The notes under the pieces were generated by a model that did not search any database, was not told the DNA's origin, and saw nothing but the letters and a program-made list of their open reading frames with translations. A program made the position numbers and the translations under genes. Source: JBLYYQ01 sp048550035 (lineage in GTDB: Bacteria > Nitrospinota_A > UBA7883 > JBLYYQ01). From it: 21,332 nucleotides of DNA. Shown here piece by piece: positions 1 to 8,300 of the stretch (position 1 is the stretch's first letter; each line of letters starts with the position of its first letter). The stretch is taken from assembly GCA_048550035.1 (NCBI GenBank), contig JBLYYQ010000132.1, positions 1-21,332 of the forward strand, in the 5' to 3' direction.

Positions 1-1466
1 ACATGAGGCGATCTAGCTTTACTATTGCAGTGGAAGCTGCAACGGAGAGGTTGCGTGGTACGATCAATAAGAAAGTGAGCAACAAAGAGGTTAAGGATGT
101 CATCGCTTTGTTGATCCAGAACAATTGGTGTCGGATTAAGCTTTACTTTATGATCGGGCTACCGACTGAAACAGATTTTGATGTCGAACAGATCGGTCAA
201 CTTGCTAAAGAGCTGGCTCAAGTTGAGGTTAATAATAAAAGATTAACTGGCATCACTATCTCAATAGGTAATTTTGTTCCAAAGGCACATACCCCTTTTC
301 AATGGAGCAGCTTTGACTCAATCGAGAACTTGAAGCGCAAGCAAGCAATTATACTAGATAGCGTCAAACGTATGAAGAAGATTAATGTCAAATTTCATAA
401 TGTATATACATCTAGATTAGAAGCACTCTTTGCTAGAGGTGATCGTAGATTATCAGATGCAATCGAAAGTGCATTTGAAGATGGTCTCCGTTTTGATGCA
501 TGGAGTGAAAAGTTTGATCGATTAAAGTGGGATGAAGTTTTCAATCGCTTATCTATTGATGCGAGTTTTTACATTAATCGCCAGATTGCAAAAGAGGCCA
601 CGCTACCATGGCAACATCTAGATATAATGGTAGAGCATAAAAGATTGTTAAAAGAGGCTAGCTTGGCAGAGCAAGATAAAATCAGTATGGATTGTCGAAC
701 TGGTAGCTGCTTAGCTTGCGGTATCGATCCGAATCATTGCTCAGATTATAAAAAGAGCTTTAATAGCAAAGTAATTCCATATCAAAAAGAGGATAAAATT
801 GTTAAAGGGACGGGGCTTTACAAATATCGATTTACCTACCAAAAAAGAGGTCTAATCCGATTTATATCGTATATACAGACAACATTACTGTTCAAACGAG
901 CATTTCGGCAAGCAAAACTTCCACTCGCATTCCGGCAAGGCTTTGCTCGGAACTTGAAAATATCATTTGATGATGCCCTACCACTTGGATATGAAAGCTT
1001 AAATGAAAAATTTGATTTATCGCTAACAGAAAATATTCCGGTTGACCATCTCTTAAAATTAATTAGCAAGTCGCTACCTGAGAATCTTTCGGTAACCGAT
1101 ATAAAACTATTACCTGCTGGGGCAAAATCGATACAAGTAGCCACAAAAAGTAATCATTACAAAGTTGTTATAAAAGAGCTGATCAATAAAGAAGATTTTG
1201 TAAGGAAGATCAACGAGTATAACTTAGCTCCAAAATTAGTAGTCAGTCGCCGACGGAAGGAAAAAATAGAGAGTTTTGACCTTAAAGAGAGTGTTTCTGA
1301 ACTACTAGTTGATTTTGACTCATTTATAATAACTAACGGTCGAAGTGAACTCTCATTTAACTACTTTCTTAATAAAAAAAGTCGACCAAAAGCTACTGTA
1401 AGTGATATTGTTTGCCATCTTTTTAACCGAAAAATCAGAACCAGAGTTACAAAATTAGGCAATTAG
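1..1466 (+). CDS. Radical SAM / DUF2344 fusion protein (TIGR03960-like), 5' end missing
   Basis: Only the C-terminal 487 or so residues are in the window; the frame runs off the left edge, so the B12-binding domain and the radical SAM Cys triad expected in this family cannot be seen. The first 70 visible residues match the back half of a radical SAM barrel (TIAVEAATERLR, then RIKLYFMIGLPTETDFDVE). A Cys-rich stretch follows (DCRTGSCLACG..PNHC). The last 210 residues resemble DUF2344/TIGR03936 (YRFTYQKRGLIRFISYIQ, ALPLGYES). As I recall the family, several conserved positions differ: the usual APEAG is AVEAA, HLD is YIQ, and the GFxPHP stretch is GFARNL. The substrate of the family is not established; in other bacteria it often sits near RNase G and ribosomal protein L21/L27 genes, but here a LuxR-type regulator follows. 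It ends with TAG. Family call is fairly firm; activity is uncertain. Confidence 0.8.
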   Translation, partial: MRRSSFTIAVEAATERLRGTINKKVSNKEVKDVIALLIQNNWCRIKLYFMIGLPTETDFDVEQIGQLAKELAQVEVNNKRLTGITISIGNFVPKAHTPFQWSSFDSIENLKRKQAIILDSVKRMKKINVKFHNVYTSRLEALFARGDRRLSDAIESAFEDGLRFDAWSEKFDRLKWDEVFNRLSIDASFYINRQIAKEATLPWQHLDIMVEHKRLLKEASLAEQDKISMDCRTGSCLACGIDPNHCSDYKKSFNSKVIPYQKEDKIVKGTGLYKYRFTYQKRGLIRFISYIQTTLLFKRAFRQAKLPLAFRQGFARNLKISFDDALPLGYESLNEKFDLSLTENIPVDHLLKLISKSLPENLSVTDIKLLPAGAKSIQVATKSNHYKVVIKELINKEDFVRKINEYNLAPKLVVSRRRKEKIESFDLKESVSELLVDFDSFIITNGRSELSFNYFLNKKSRPKATVSDIVCHLFNRKIRTRVTKLGN

Positions 1467-1557
1467 TGCAAATTTATGACCTAAGTAGATATTTCTCCTT
1501 TAAAATATAGGTTTTGAACTCCTATTTGAGTATGAAGAAGCTATAAATAGAAATTGT

Positions 1558-1587
1558 TTTACTTATTTGTATAAATAGTGTTACTAT
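1558..1587 (+). promoter_or_regulatory. Candidate sigma70-type promoter of the LuxR-type gene
   Basis: TTTACT at 1558-1563 and TACTAT at 1582-1587 are 18 nt apart. The start codon lies about 48 nt after the -10 box. The same -10 hexamer with a similar -35 precedes both long coiled-coil genes (5309-5337 and 9815-9843). The 168-nt gap in which it sits holds no gene and no convincing terminator for the upstream radical SAM gene. Confidence 0.45.
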
Positions 1588-1634
1588 TCTGCATAGCATT
1601 TTTATATTAACTTTAAAAGATTAAGGAATAAAAA

Positions 1635-2774
1635 ATGTCAAACCTCAATAAAGAGCAGCAAGTCAACGATGGACTCGGGCAGTTAACAGAATTTATTGAT
1701 CAATTGGAGCTTCCTACCAGTATAGTTGAACACCCAAATGGCAATTTAATCCACTTAAACAGACAGATGTTCGAATATCTAAAGGGTGATTTAACGCAAA
1801 CTCCATATAAATGCTCATGGATTAATAGTAAAGATCTGTTAGAGTGCCCTGATGCCTCTGATATTCCTACCCTTGAGGGGCGTTGTTTCATGCCAAGAGG
1901 AATGGATGAAGAGTTGGTATTAGTATTTGCACTCAGATTAGAATCATATAACTTTGCATTGTTGAGGATCTATGCTACCCCTGCTCTGTTAGGGAATAAA
2001 ATGATCGATAGAACTCTCCTAAGGGCATTACAATTTGCATCTTCTAGTGATGTTGTCGAAGACGATTCGGTTAGTCAGCGAAAATATGGATTATCAAAAG
2101 TCATTTTAAAAGATATTGTTGGTCGCGTAATTTCACTAACTAAGAACAATCAAAAGATAAACAATATGATCGCTCCAACTGCAGTAGCATTACATGTGGA
2201 TCCGTTATCATTACATCGACTAAGTAGTGGAATTTTGTCAGAGCTAGATCGGATAAGCGGATCTGCACAAAAGCTAGTATCATATGAACCTAGCAGACTA
2301 AATGACACACCATCGCATATTATAACTTACACAATTGTGATCAGTGAGCCACAGACAAAAAGTAAAGTAAGTGGGCTTGGATCTATGCTGATGCGATTAC
2401 AACGATTGCGCAAACAGATAGTCGATTTAACATCTTACAGTATTGAGCCTATCAAAATAAACTCAACACCTACTGGAGCAGTAGTGGAATTAGAATTTGC
2501 TGATGTCTGGAGCAGATCAGACCTTGCGTTAACAGCCAATGAAGCACCGCCATCTGATTGGTCACTTTCGCCAAGAGAAGAAGAGATAGTAGAGATGATT
2601 TCATCTGCTTATAGTAATGAGGATATAGCATTTGCTCTTGGAATAAAAAGTGCCACAGTCAAGCAACATTTAAAGTCGATCTATCGTAAAGCAAATGCAA
2701 AAAATAAAATGGATCTTATTTTCTCACGAAACATTTCGGTAATAGCTCTAACACCAGAAGAGAATAAATCATAA
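1635..2774 (+). CDS. LuxR-family transcriptional regulator with PAS-like N-terminus
   Basis: A 379-residue cytosolic protein whose last 65 residues form a GerE/LuxR helix-turn-helix (about residues 314-370): LSPREEEIVEMI, then NEDIAFALGIKSATVKQHLK as the recognition helix region, then a KANAKNK turn. The first 110 residues, with LPTSIVEHPNGNLIHLNRQ, look like a PAS-type sensor fold, but this is a weak match. The 200 residues in between are not recognised. No receiver domain or Asp phosphorylation site is evident, so it is probably not a classical response regulator. AAGGA at 1623-1627 sits 7 nt before ATG. selA follows 80 nt downstream on the same strand and may be co-transcribed. DNA binding is well supported; the ligand and the target genes are unknown. 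Confidence 0.8.
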   Translation: MSNLNKEQQVNDGLGQLTEFIDQLELPTSIVEHPNGNLIHLNRQMFEYLKGDLTQTPYKCSWINSKDLLECPDASDIPTLEGRCFMPRGMDEELVLVFALRLESYNFALLRIYATPALLGNKMIDRTLLRALQFASSSDVVEDDSVSQRKYGLSKVILKDIVGRVISLTKNNQKINNMIAPTAVALHVDPLSLHRLSSGILSELDRISGSAQKLVSYEPSRLNDTPSHIITYTIVISEPQTKSKVSGLGSMLMRLQRLRKQIVDLTSYSIEPIKINSTPTGAVVELEFADVWSRSDLALTANEAPPSDWSLSPREEEIVEMISSAYSNEDIAFALGIKSATVKQHLKSIYRKANAKNKMDLIFSRNISVIALTPEENKS

Positions 2775-2845
2775 ACTACTGCAAAAGAACTACTTCACAT
2801 TTATCCGAAGCTACGCTACGATGATAATGGAGATTTTCTTTCTAT

Positions 2846-2857
2846 GAGGAGTAGTTG
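2846..2857 (+). promoter_or_regulatory. selA: Ribosome binding site and TTG start of selA
   Basis: GAGGAG at 2846-2851 is followed by an in-frame TAG (2852-2854) and immediately by TTG (2855-2857). The next in-frame ATG is about residue 48, after the conserved SelA N-terminus, so TTG is the only reasonable start. The 3-nt spacing between SD and TTG is short, which suggests weak initiation. Confidence 0.6.
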
Positions 2858-4240
2858 GGTAAAACAGACAATAGGTACAAAAGTATACCTTCACTTAACG
2901 ATTTATTAGTTGCCCCCCAAGCCAAACCATTAATTGAAAAGTATGGGAGGCTTGAGGTCGCTCGGCTATTGCGATTAGAGCTTGAAAAAGCTAGGGGCAT
3001 GATTAATAAAGGGGGCAGACTATCAAACAGATCACCAGATTGGTTAGAGTTAGTAGAAAAGAGATTTGCAAAGGAGAGCTTAGAAAGAATTACTCCTGTA
3101 ATTAATTTAAGTGGAGTAGTAATCCATACCAACCTAGGGCGATCAATATTACCTTTAAGCTCGCAAGAAGCAGCCTTGCAAGCGATGCAAAACTATGTCA
3201 ATTTAGAATACAATCTTTTAACTGGCAAGCGTGGCAAACGAGAAGAGAGTATCGAAAAGTTACTGCAAACATTAACAACAGCTGAGGCTGCAATAGTAAC
3301 TAATAACAACACAGCAGCACTACTGCTTACATTAAATAGTCTGTCGCGCAAGAGAAAAGTTATAGTATCAAGAGGAGAGCTAGTTGAGATTGGAGGCTCT
3401 TTTAGGCTACCTGACCTAATAAAAGAGAGCCACGCGAAGCTACAAGAAGTTGGGACAACTAACAAAACGGCTGCAAGCGACTATTTGGAAGCCATTAAAG
3501 AAGGTGGCAAGCTTATATTAAAAGTCCATCCTAGCAATTACAAAATAGTAGGATTCACAGAATCAGCATCGACGAAGGAGTTGGCAAAAATAGCAAAAGA
3601 GGCGAACATTCCATTTGTAGTTGATTTAGGGTCTGGCATGTTAATCGATCTTCCGATAAAAGGATTTGATTCTGAGCCAACAGTTAAGCAAATATTAAAA
3701 GATGGCGCAGATTTAGTGACATTTTCAGTCGATAAGTTGCTTGGTGGTCCACAAGCTGGTATCATCGCCGGCAAGAAGATACTGATTGATAAGATCAAAA
3801 AGAATAATTTGCAGCGAGCTGTTAGATTAGATAAAATTATTTTAGCAGCAACAGAAGCGACATTGAGGCTCTACTTAGATCAAGATCAAGCAGTAAACGA
3901 GATCCCGACATTACGATTCCTAACAAGAGAGTTAAGTAGCATAAAAGAGAGTGCAATCAAAGCAAAAAAGATTCTAGAGCCAGTAAGAGAACTATCGATT
4001 AAGATAGTAGAGGATTATTCATTGGTAGGTGGAGGTGCATTTCCTGAGTTGAAATTGGAAACATACTCACTTGCAATAAGTTCAAAAGATAGCTCGCCAG
4101 AATCGATCGCAAAACGTTTCAGGTTATTAACGCCAGCGATCATCGGTCGAATTGAGCAGGGACTATTTAAATTAGATGTTAGACTACTAGATGATACGAG
4201 CCAGTTTCAAAAAAGTGTTAGCGCTATTTATCCCAGATAA
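2855..4240 (+). CDS. selA: L-seryl-tRNA(Sec) selenium transferase SelA
   Basis: SelA is a PLP enzyme that converts seryl-tRNA(Sec) to selenocysteinyl-tRNA(Sec) using selenophosphate. At 461 residues it has the family's normal length. Visible landmarks are the N-terminal SIPSLNDLL and YGR region, VINLSGVVIHTNLGRS, the small-residue run VTNNNTAALLL, VDLGSGML, and the PLP-lysine segment FSVDKLLGGPQAG with Lys at about residue 294. Other SelA proteins usually have SGDK there, so this copy has Val for Gly next to the catalytic Asp-Lys. The C-terminal GRIEQGLFKLDVR segment is intact. selB, selC and selD are not in the window, so the rest of the pathway must lie elsewhere. The last 17 nt overlap the 3' end of the opposing cNMP-binding gene. 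I see no selenoprotein or UGA-containing frame here. Confidence 0.95.
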   Translation: MGKTDNRYKSIPSLNDLLVAPQAKPLIEKYGRLEVARLLRLELEKARGMINKGGRLSNRSPDWLELVEKRFAKESLERITPVINLSGVVIHTNLGRSILPLSSQEAALQAMQNYVNLEYNLLTGKRGKREESIEKLLQTLTTAEAAIVTNNNTAALLLTLNSLSRKRKVIVSRGELVEIGGSFRLPDLIKESHAKLQEVGTTNKTAASDYLEAIKEGGKLILKVHPSNYKIVGFTESASTKELAKIAKEANIPFVVDLGSGMLIDLPIKGFDSEPTVKQILKDGADLVTFSVDKLLGGPQAGIIAGKKILIDKIKKNNLQRAVRLDKIILAATEATLRLYLDQDQAVNEIPTLRFLTRELSSIKESAIKAKKILEPVRELSIKIVEDYSLVGGGAFPELKLETYSLAISSKDSSPESIAKRFRLLTPAIIGRIEQGLFKLDVRLLDDTSQFQKSVSAIYPR

Positions 4241-5267
4241 GATCCCCAAGGCTGGTATTACTAGATGGAGGTTTATATTTTGGTGTTTCAACAAGACATC
4301 CTAACATATCAGCTTGAGAGATAAATTTACGATAGATATTGACAGCCTGAAGAACCATAGATTGGTAATCAATAATTTTAAGACCTACATCGTACGAGTC
4401 GATAACGGAGGTTAAGACAACATTTTTAAAGTTGATAGCATCAAGCAAGATAATAGTCTGAGTATGAGTTAACTCATCAATGATTTTTTTCAATATTCCG
4501 TACGAGGTATCACTTGTAGGGATAGTGAAATACTTTCTATTGACACTTTTGATAATGAGTTCAGGGAGGTTTGCAAATGTATATAGGGTCTCTAGGGCCA
4601 AGTTCAGCTCACGCACAAGCATAAGAACCCGTACAAGGAATTTTTCAATATCTGGTATATCTCTAAAGCCCCCTTGGAATTCTTTTTTGAGCTTATTGAG
4701 TGCTACATAATAGTTGCTCTGCGATAAGACAGCAGCAGACAAAATAATCTGAAGCGATCCAACATAGTGGGTTAAAGTACGCTCTACTCTGATGAGATTT
4801 TCTAGTGCAAGAGAGGACAAAACATGGAAATAAGCTTTTTTATCGAGTGCTATTAATCTTAAAAGCGATTCACGATCTAAAATAATTCCGAGGCATCTAT
4901 TATTTGCATAGACACCTGCCGACCGTGGCAAACCAGTGAAAAAAGAATTTTCACCTATGAGAGCTGGACCTTGAATTTCTGCGACCTGTTCATAGGAGGC
5001 TTTATCATCTTTGACTGAATCAGAAGAGACCCGCTTATGAATATAGACCGAACCAGCTAAGATGATAACCATGGTATCAATCCCACTAGAACCTTCAGAG
5101 AGGATAAACTTTTTTGGACCAAATAAGGTAGGTTTGAGTCTTGCGATCCGCATAAGCTGTGGTTTAGAGAAACCACGTAGCTCTTTGATTTTCTCTAGAG
5201 TCTGAACAATAGTTTTAGGTGGGAGCGTAACATTTCCATCACTATCTAAAAAGGGGTCTCTTAGCAT
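4224..5267 (-). CDS. Cyclic-nucleotide-binding domain protein without HTH
   Basis: About 347 residues. Residues 40-165 form a CRP/CAP-type cNMP-binding beta-roll: LKPTLFGPKKFILSEGSSG, VIILAGSVYIHKR, and a phosphate-binding cassette LIGENSFFTGLPRSAGVYA that keeps the Gly-Glu and the Arg-Ser pair expected to contact a cyclic nucleotide. The remaining 180 residues are mostly helical with no recognisable DNA-binding, kinase or membrane segment. It therefore resembles a stand-alone sensor or adaptor rather than a transcription factor. Start choice: GAGG lies directly against the first ATG (5271-5273) but 6 nt from the second (5265-5267), so I use the second. The gene is divergent from the ParA-rod gene with 127 nt between starts. 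The ligand and the C-terminal function are unknown. Confidence 0.75.
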   Translation of the reverse strand: MLRDPFLDSDGNVTLPPKTIVQTLEKIKELRGFSKPQLMRIARLKPTLFGPKKFILSEGSSGIDTMVIILAGSVYIHKRVSSDSVKDDKASYEQVAEIQGPALIGENSFFTGLPRSAGVYANNRCLGIILDRESLLRLIALDKKAYFHVLSSLALENLIRVERTLTHYVGSLQIILSAAVLSQSNYYVALNKLKKEFQGGFRDIPDIEKFLVRVLMLVRELNLALETLYTFANLPELIIKSVNRKYFTIPTSDTSYGILKKIIDELTHTQTIILLDAINFKNVVLTSVIDSYDVGLKIIDYQSMVLQAVNIYRKFISQADMLGCLVETPKYKPPSSNTSLGDLIWDK

Positions 5268-5277
5268 TAGCATCCTC
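5265..5277 (-). promoter_or_regulatory. Ribosome binding site deciding the cNMP-protein start
   Basis: On the minus strand GAGG (5277-5274) is immediately followed by ATG (5273-5271) and, 6 nt further on, by a second in-frame ATG (5267-5265). Only the second has workable SD spacing, so the protein probably begins MLRDPFLDSDG. Confidence 0.55.
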
Positions 5278-5299
5278 GTAAGAAAAAGTAGTGGCTTAT

Positions 5300-5329
5300 A
5301 TTATAGTATTGACTGCAGTTATAAATCAA
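5300..5329 (-). promoter_or_regulatory. Candidate promoter of the cNMP-binding gene
   Basis: Reading the minus strand, TTGATT (5329-5324) and a consensus TATAAT (5305-5300) are 18 nt apart, about 33 nt before the chosen start codon. The element overlaps the proposed plus-strand promoter at 5309-5337, so the two divergent promoters would compete for polymerase. Confidence 0.5.
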
Positions 5330-5337
5330 TCTACTAT
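5309..5337 (+). promoter_or_regulatory. Candidate promoter of the ParA-rod gene
   Basis: TTGACT (5309-5314) and TACTAT (5332-5337) are separated by 17 nt, leaving a leader of about 50 nt before ATG at 5395. The 13-mer TACTATTTATATA starting at 5332 recurs at 9838 before the second coiled-coil gene. Confidence 0.5.
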
Positions 5338-5394
5338 TTATATATAACTGTTATTATTATAGCATGCTAGAGATAGGCAACCTTAATTAATAAT

Positions 5395-8300
5395 ATGAGT
5401 CCAAACAAAAAGAAGTCAGGAAGCAAGCTACCAACAACTGTAATTGCCTTAAGCTCATCTTCAGGAGGAGTAGGCAATTCTACAATAGCATTAAATATGG
5501 CAACCTTACTTGCTTCACTAGGCAAGAAGACATTATTGGTAGATTTCTCATTTAATGGCTCATCCAGAATCGATTTAATAAAACAAGATGAAGTCGCTAA
5601 TAGTTTAAAGGATCTGTTTTCCAAAAGTTTTCTACCGATTAAAAAAATAATAGGGAAAAGTAATATTCCAAATCTTAGCTATTTAAATAATGGATTTGAT
5701 TACTTAGATTTTAGCGACAAGAAATATAAATTACGCCGGAATTTAATCAAGCAGCTAGCAACAACAGGTAACAGATATATAGTATTAGATCTAGGTACAA
5801 TTTCAGACAAAACCAGACTAGACTACTTTCTAGATTCCAAAATCAGATTACTGCTAACTAGCCCAACCTTATTACCAAATTCGATATTAAGCTTTACTGA
5901 AAATCTATTCATAAGAAAGCTCACAAATTCTCGCAAAGCAATGAGTAAAGATTTAAAGCGTATTGCGAAAAATTTTTCAACAAGGGATTATGATAAAGAT
6001 CCTGATTCATTATTTAATGCAATCGCAAAAGGAACTAAGTCAAAAGTAGAATCGATTAATAAATTAGAAGCTATTGCTAGCAACCAGCCACTCTATCATT
6101 TATTAATTAACAAACAGCTTAGCAAGGATGAAGATACTCTATATGAGAAACTGATCTTACAAATTGAGGAGCGATCCGATTTAAAGATTGCTAATGCAGG
6201 AGTTGTTTTCTTTGACAAAGATTTAAGTAATCAAAGTGAACTACTGCAACTTCCTATTGCAGATCATGGCAGATCCTTATTTCAAGAATCGCTAAAGAAG
6301 GTGGTGGCAGATCTAACTAACGAGTCACTAGATATTGATGAGAAACTATTAGCCGAGATCCGACTAACACTTAGTAAAAACCTACTCTCTACGATGGGTA
6401 AGCGTCAACTAGAGGTTGAACAGTATTATCAAGAATCGAAGAAAGAGATAAAAAATCAGTTAGATGAATTCAAGCGTGAGAAATTAGAAGAAGTAGAAAA
6501 ATCGATTTCTACTCGACGTGCGATTTTATTAGAACAATTAGCAACTGATGCCACTCTAGAACAAGAGAAACAAAGAAGTATTAAAACGGTAAAGATGTTA
6601 GAAGAGTTAGAGAAAGTAAGATCGACTACGATTGAGAAGGTTAAGGAGTCTATTAAAGAAGAGGAGTTAACGTTTCGTAAAGAATTGTTAGAAAGAATCC
6701 AAAATGAGCAGAAGCTAAATAGTGCAGCCCTCAAGGATCAGCTAGATAATGAGCTCCGAGAAAAGCAAAGCGAGATGAATAAACGTCTGCAGCTACTAGA
6801 GGAAGAAAAGCGAAGCAAACTAGATATTAAGATTAAAAGTTTAGAAGCGGCGAAGTTACGCGAAACAGAAGCGAAGCATGTAACGGAGGCTAAGAAGATC
6901 CATGACTTGATCTGGAGTGAGCTAGAAGCAGATCGAGAAAATAGAATTAATCTGATCAATGATGAATTAGATAGGATGCGTGTTCGCGAGATGGACATAT
7001 TATCAGCTGAGGTTGAACGTCGCCGTGTCTATTTAATAAGACGGGCTGAGAATTTAGCAAGGAAGCGGCAAGAATCGCTTTTAGCAAGTTCATACGAAGA
7101 TATCATGACTGCCAGTGCTCATTACGATACTGAAAGTTACAGGAAGCGTCAAGAATTTGATCAGAAGCTACAAGATATATACAGACGCGAGTTTGAAAAG
7201 CAGCAGGAAAGAGTCAACCAGGCAATCAAGCAATATAAGAATTCATTGATGACTACGATCGAGAATGAGTTACAGATTGCAAAGAAAGCAAGGATCCGAA
7301 TTATTGAAAAGGAGATTGTTGACTGGCGTATAACAAAAAATGAAGAGGTTAAGAACCGTCTCCTATTTGAAACGAGAAAGAAGCGTGACGACATTAATCG
7401 TACTTTGTCAAAAAAGGCAAAAGAAGCATGGGCTAACATATTGTTAGAGCGTAAAAAGAGTTTTGCAGATCTAGAAGAAGAGATCAGTGTTGAACGAGAT
7501 AAGCGACTTGATATTATTCAAAATAATTTAAATCAGTATGAAACAGATCAACGAAGAAAGATTGCTTCAAAGCTACAGTTAGAAAAGAAACGTACGATTA
7601 GGATCATTGAAAGTGATCTGGTCAAGATTAAAAATAACAAAATTTTGCTGCTCACAGATGAATTAGAAAAGATCCGTGAAACCAAGCTAGAAAAAATGGA
7701 GCAATCAGTTGCCAAAGATATTGAATTAGATCGGAAGAGAAAATTAGTAGAAGTCGAAAATGAGCTGCAACGCAAACGGGCAACTCTCTTCTTAAGACTA
7801 AATGACGAAATTCAGGAACAGAGGAGATTAATGCTTAAGGATGTTGAAGCTTCGTTGGTTCAAGAACAGAGAAGGATGCGTAGTGAGCTTTCGCATCGAA
7901 TGTTTCAAGAGGAGAATCGTCTTAAAGAGGAACTGACTGAAAAAATGGAGCAGCAACATCAAGAGTCTGTAAAAGTATTGAACGGAGAGCTTGAGCCATT
8001 ACGATTACTGCTTGAAGCTGATATGAGAAAAGATATCGGATTAAAGCGTCAAACATTTTATAGAAACTTACAGATTGAGCTAAATGAAGTCCGGAGCAAA
8101 GAGGCAAAAAAAGTTCATGCATTGCTCCAAGAGCGTGTAGACAACTATTTTGAAGCTGCCAAAAATAGAATTGATATTGAGAAAGATCGACGAATAGCTC
8201 TGTTAGAGTCCCACCTTAAGCGTATGAAAGAGGATTCAATTATAGATATTACGATCGATAATGAGTTTCAACGCCATACATTGGATAAGAAGAATAGAGA

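Noticed and set aside
1500..1530. ATAGG/CCTAT inverted repeat after the radical SAM gene as a terminator
   Set aside because: The stem is 5 bp with a 10-nt loop and no T-tract follows.
6456..8122. Several minus-strand open frames of 66-92 codons inside the ParA-rod gene
   Set aside because: They are Ser/Phe/Leu-rich antisense shadows of a Glu/Lys/Arg-rich coiled-coil coding strand, with no SD and no family resemblance.
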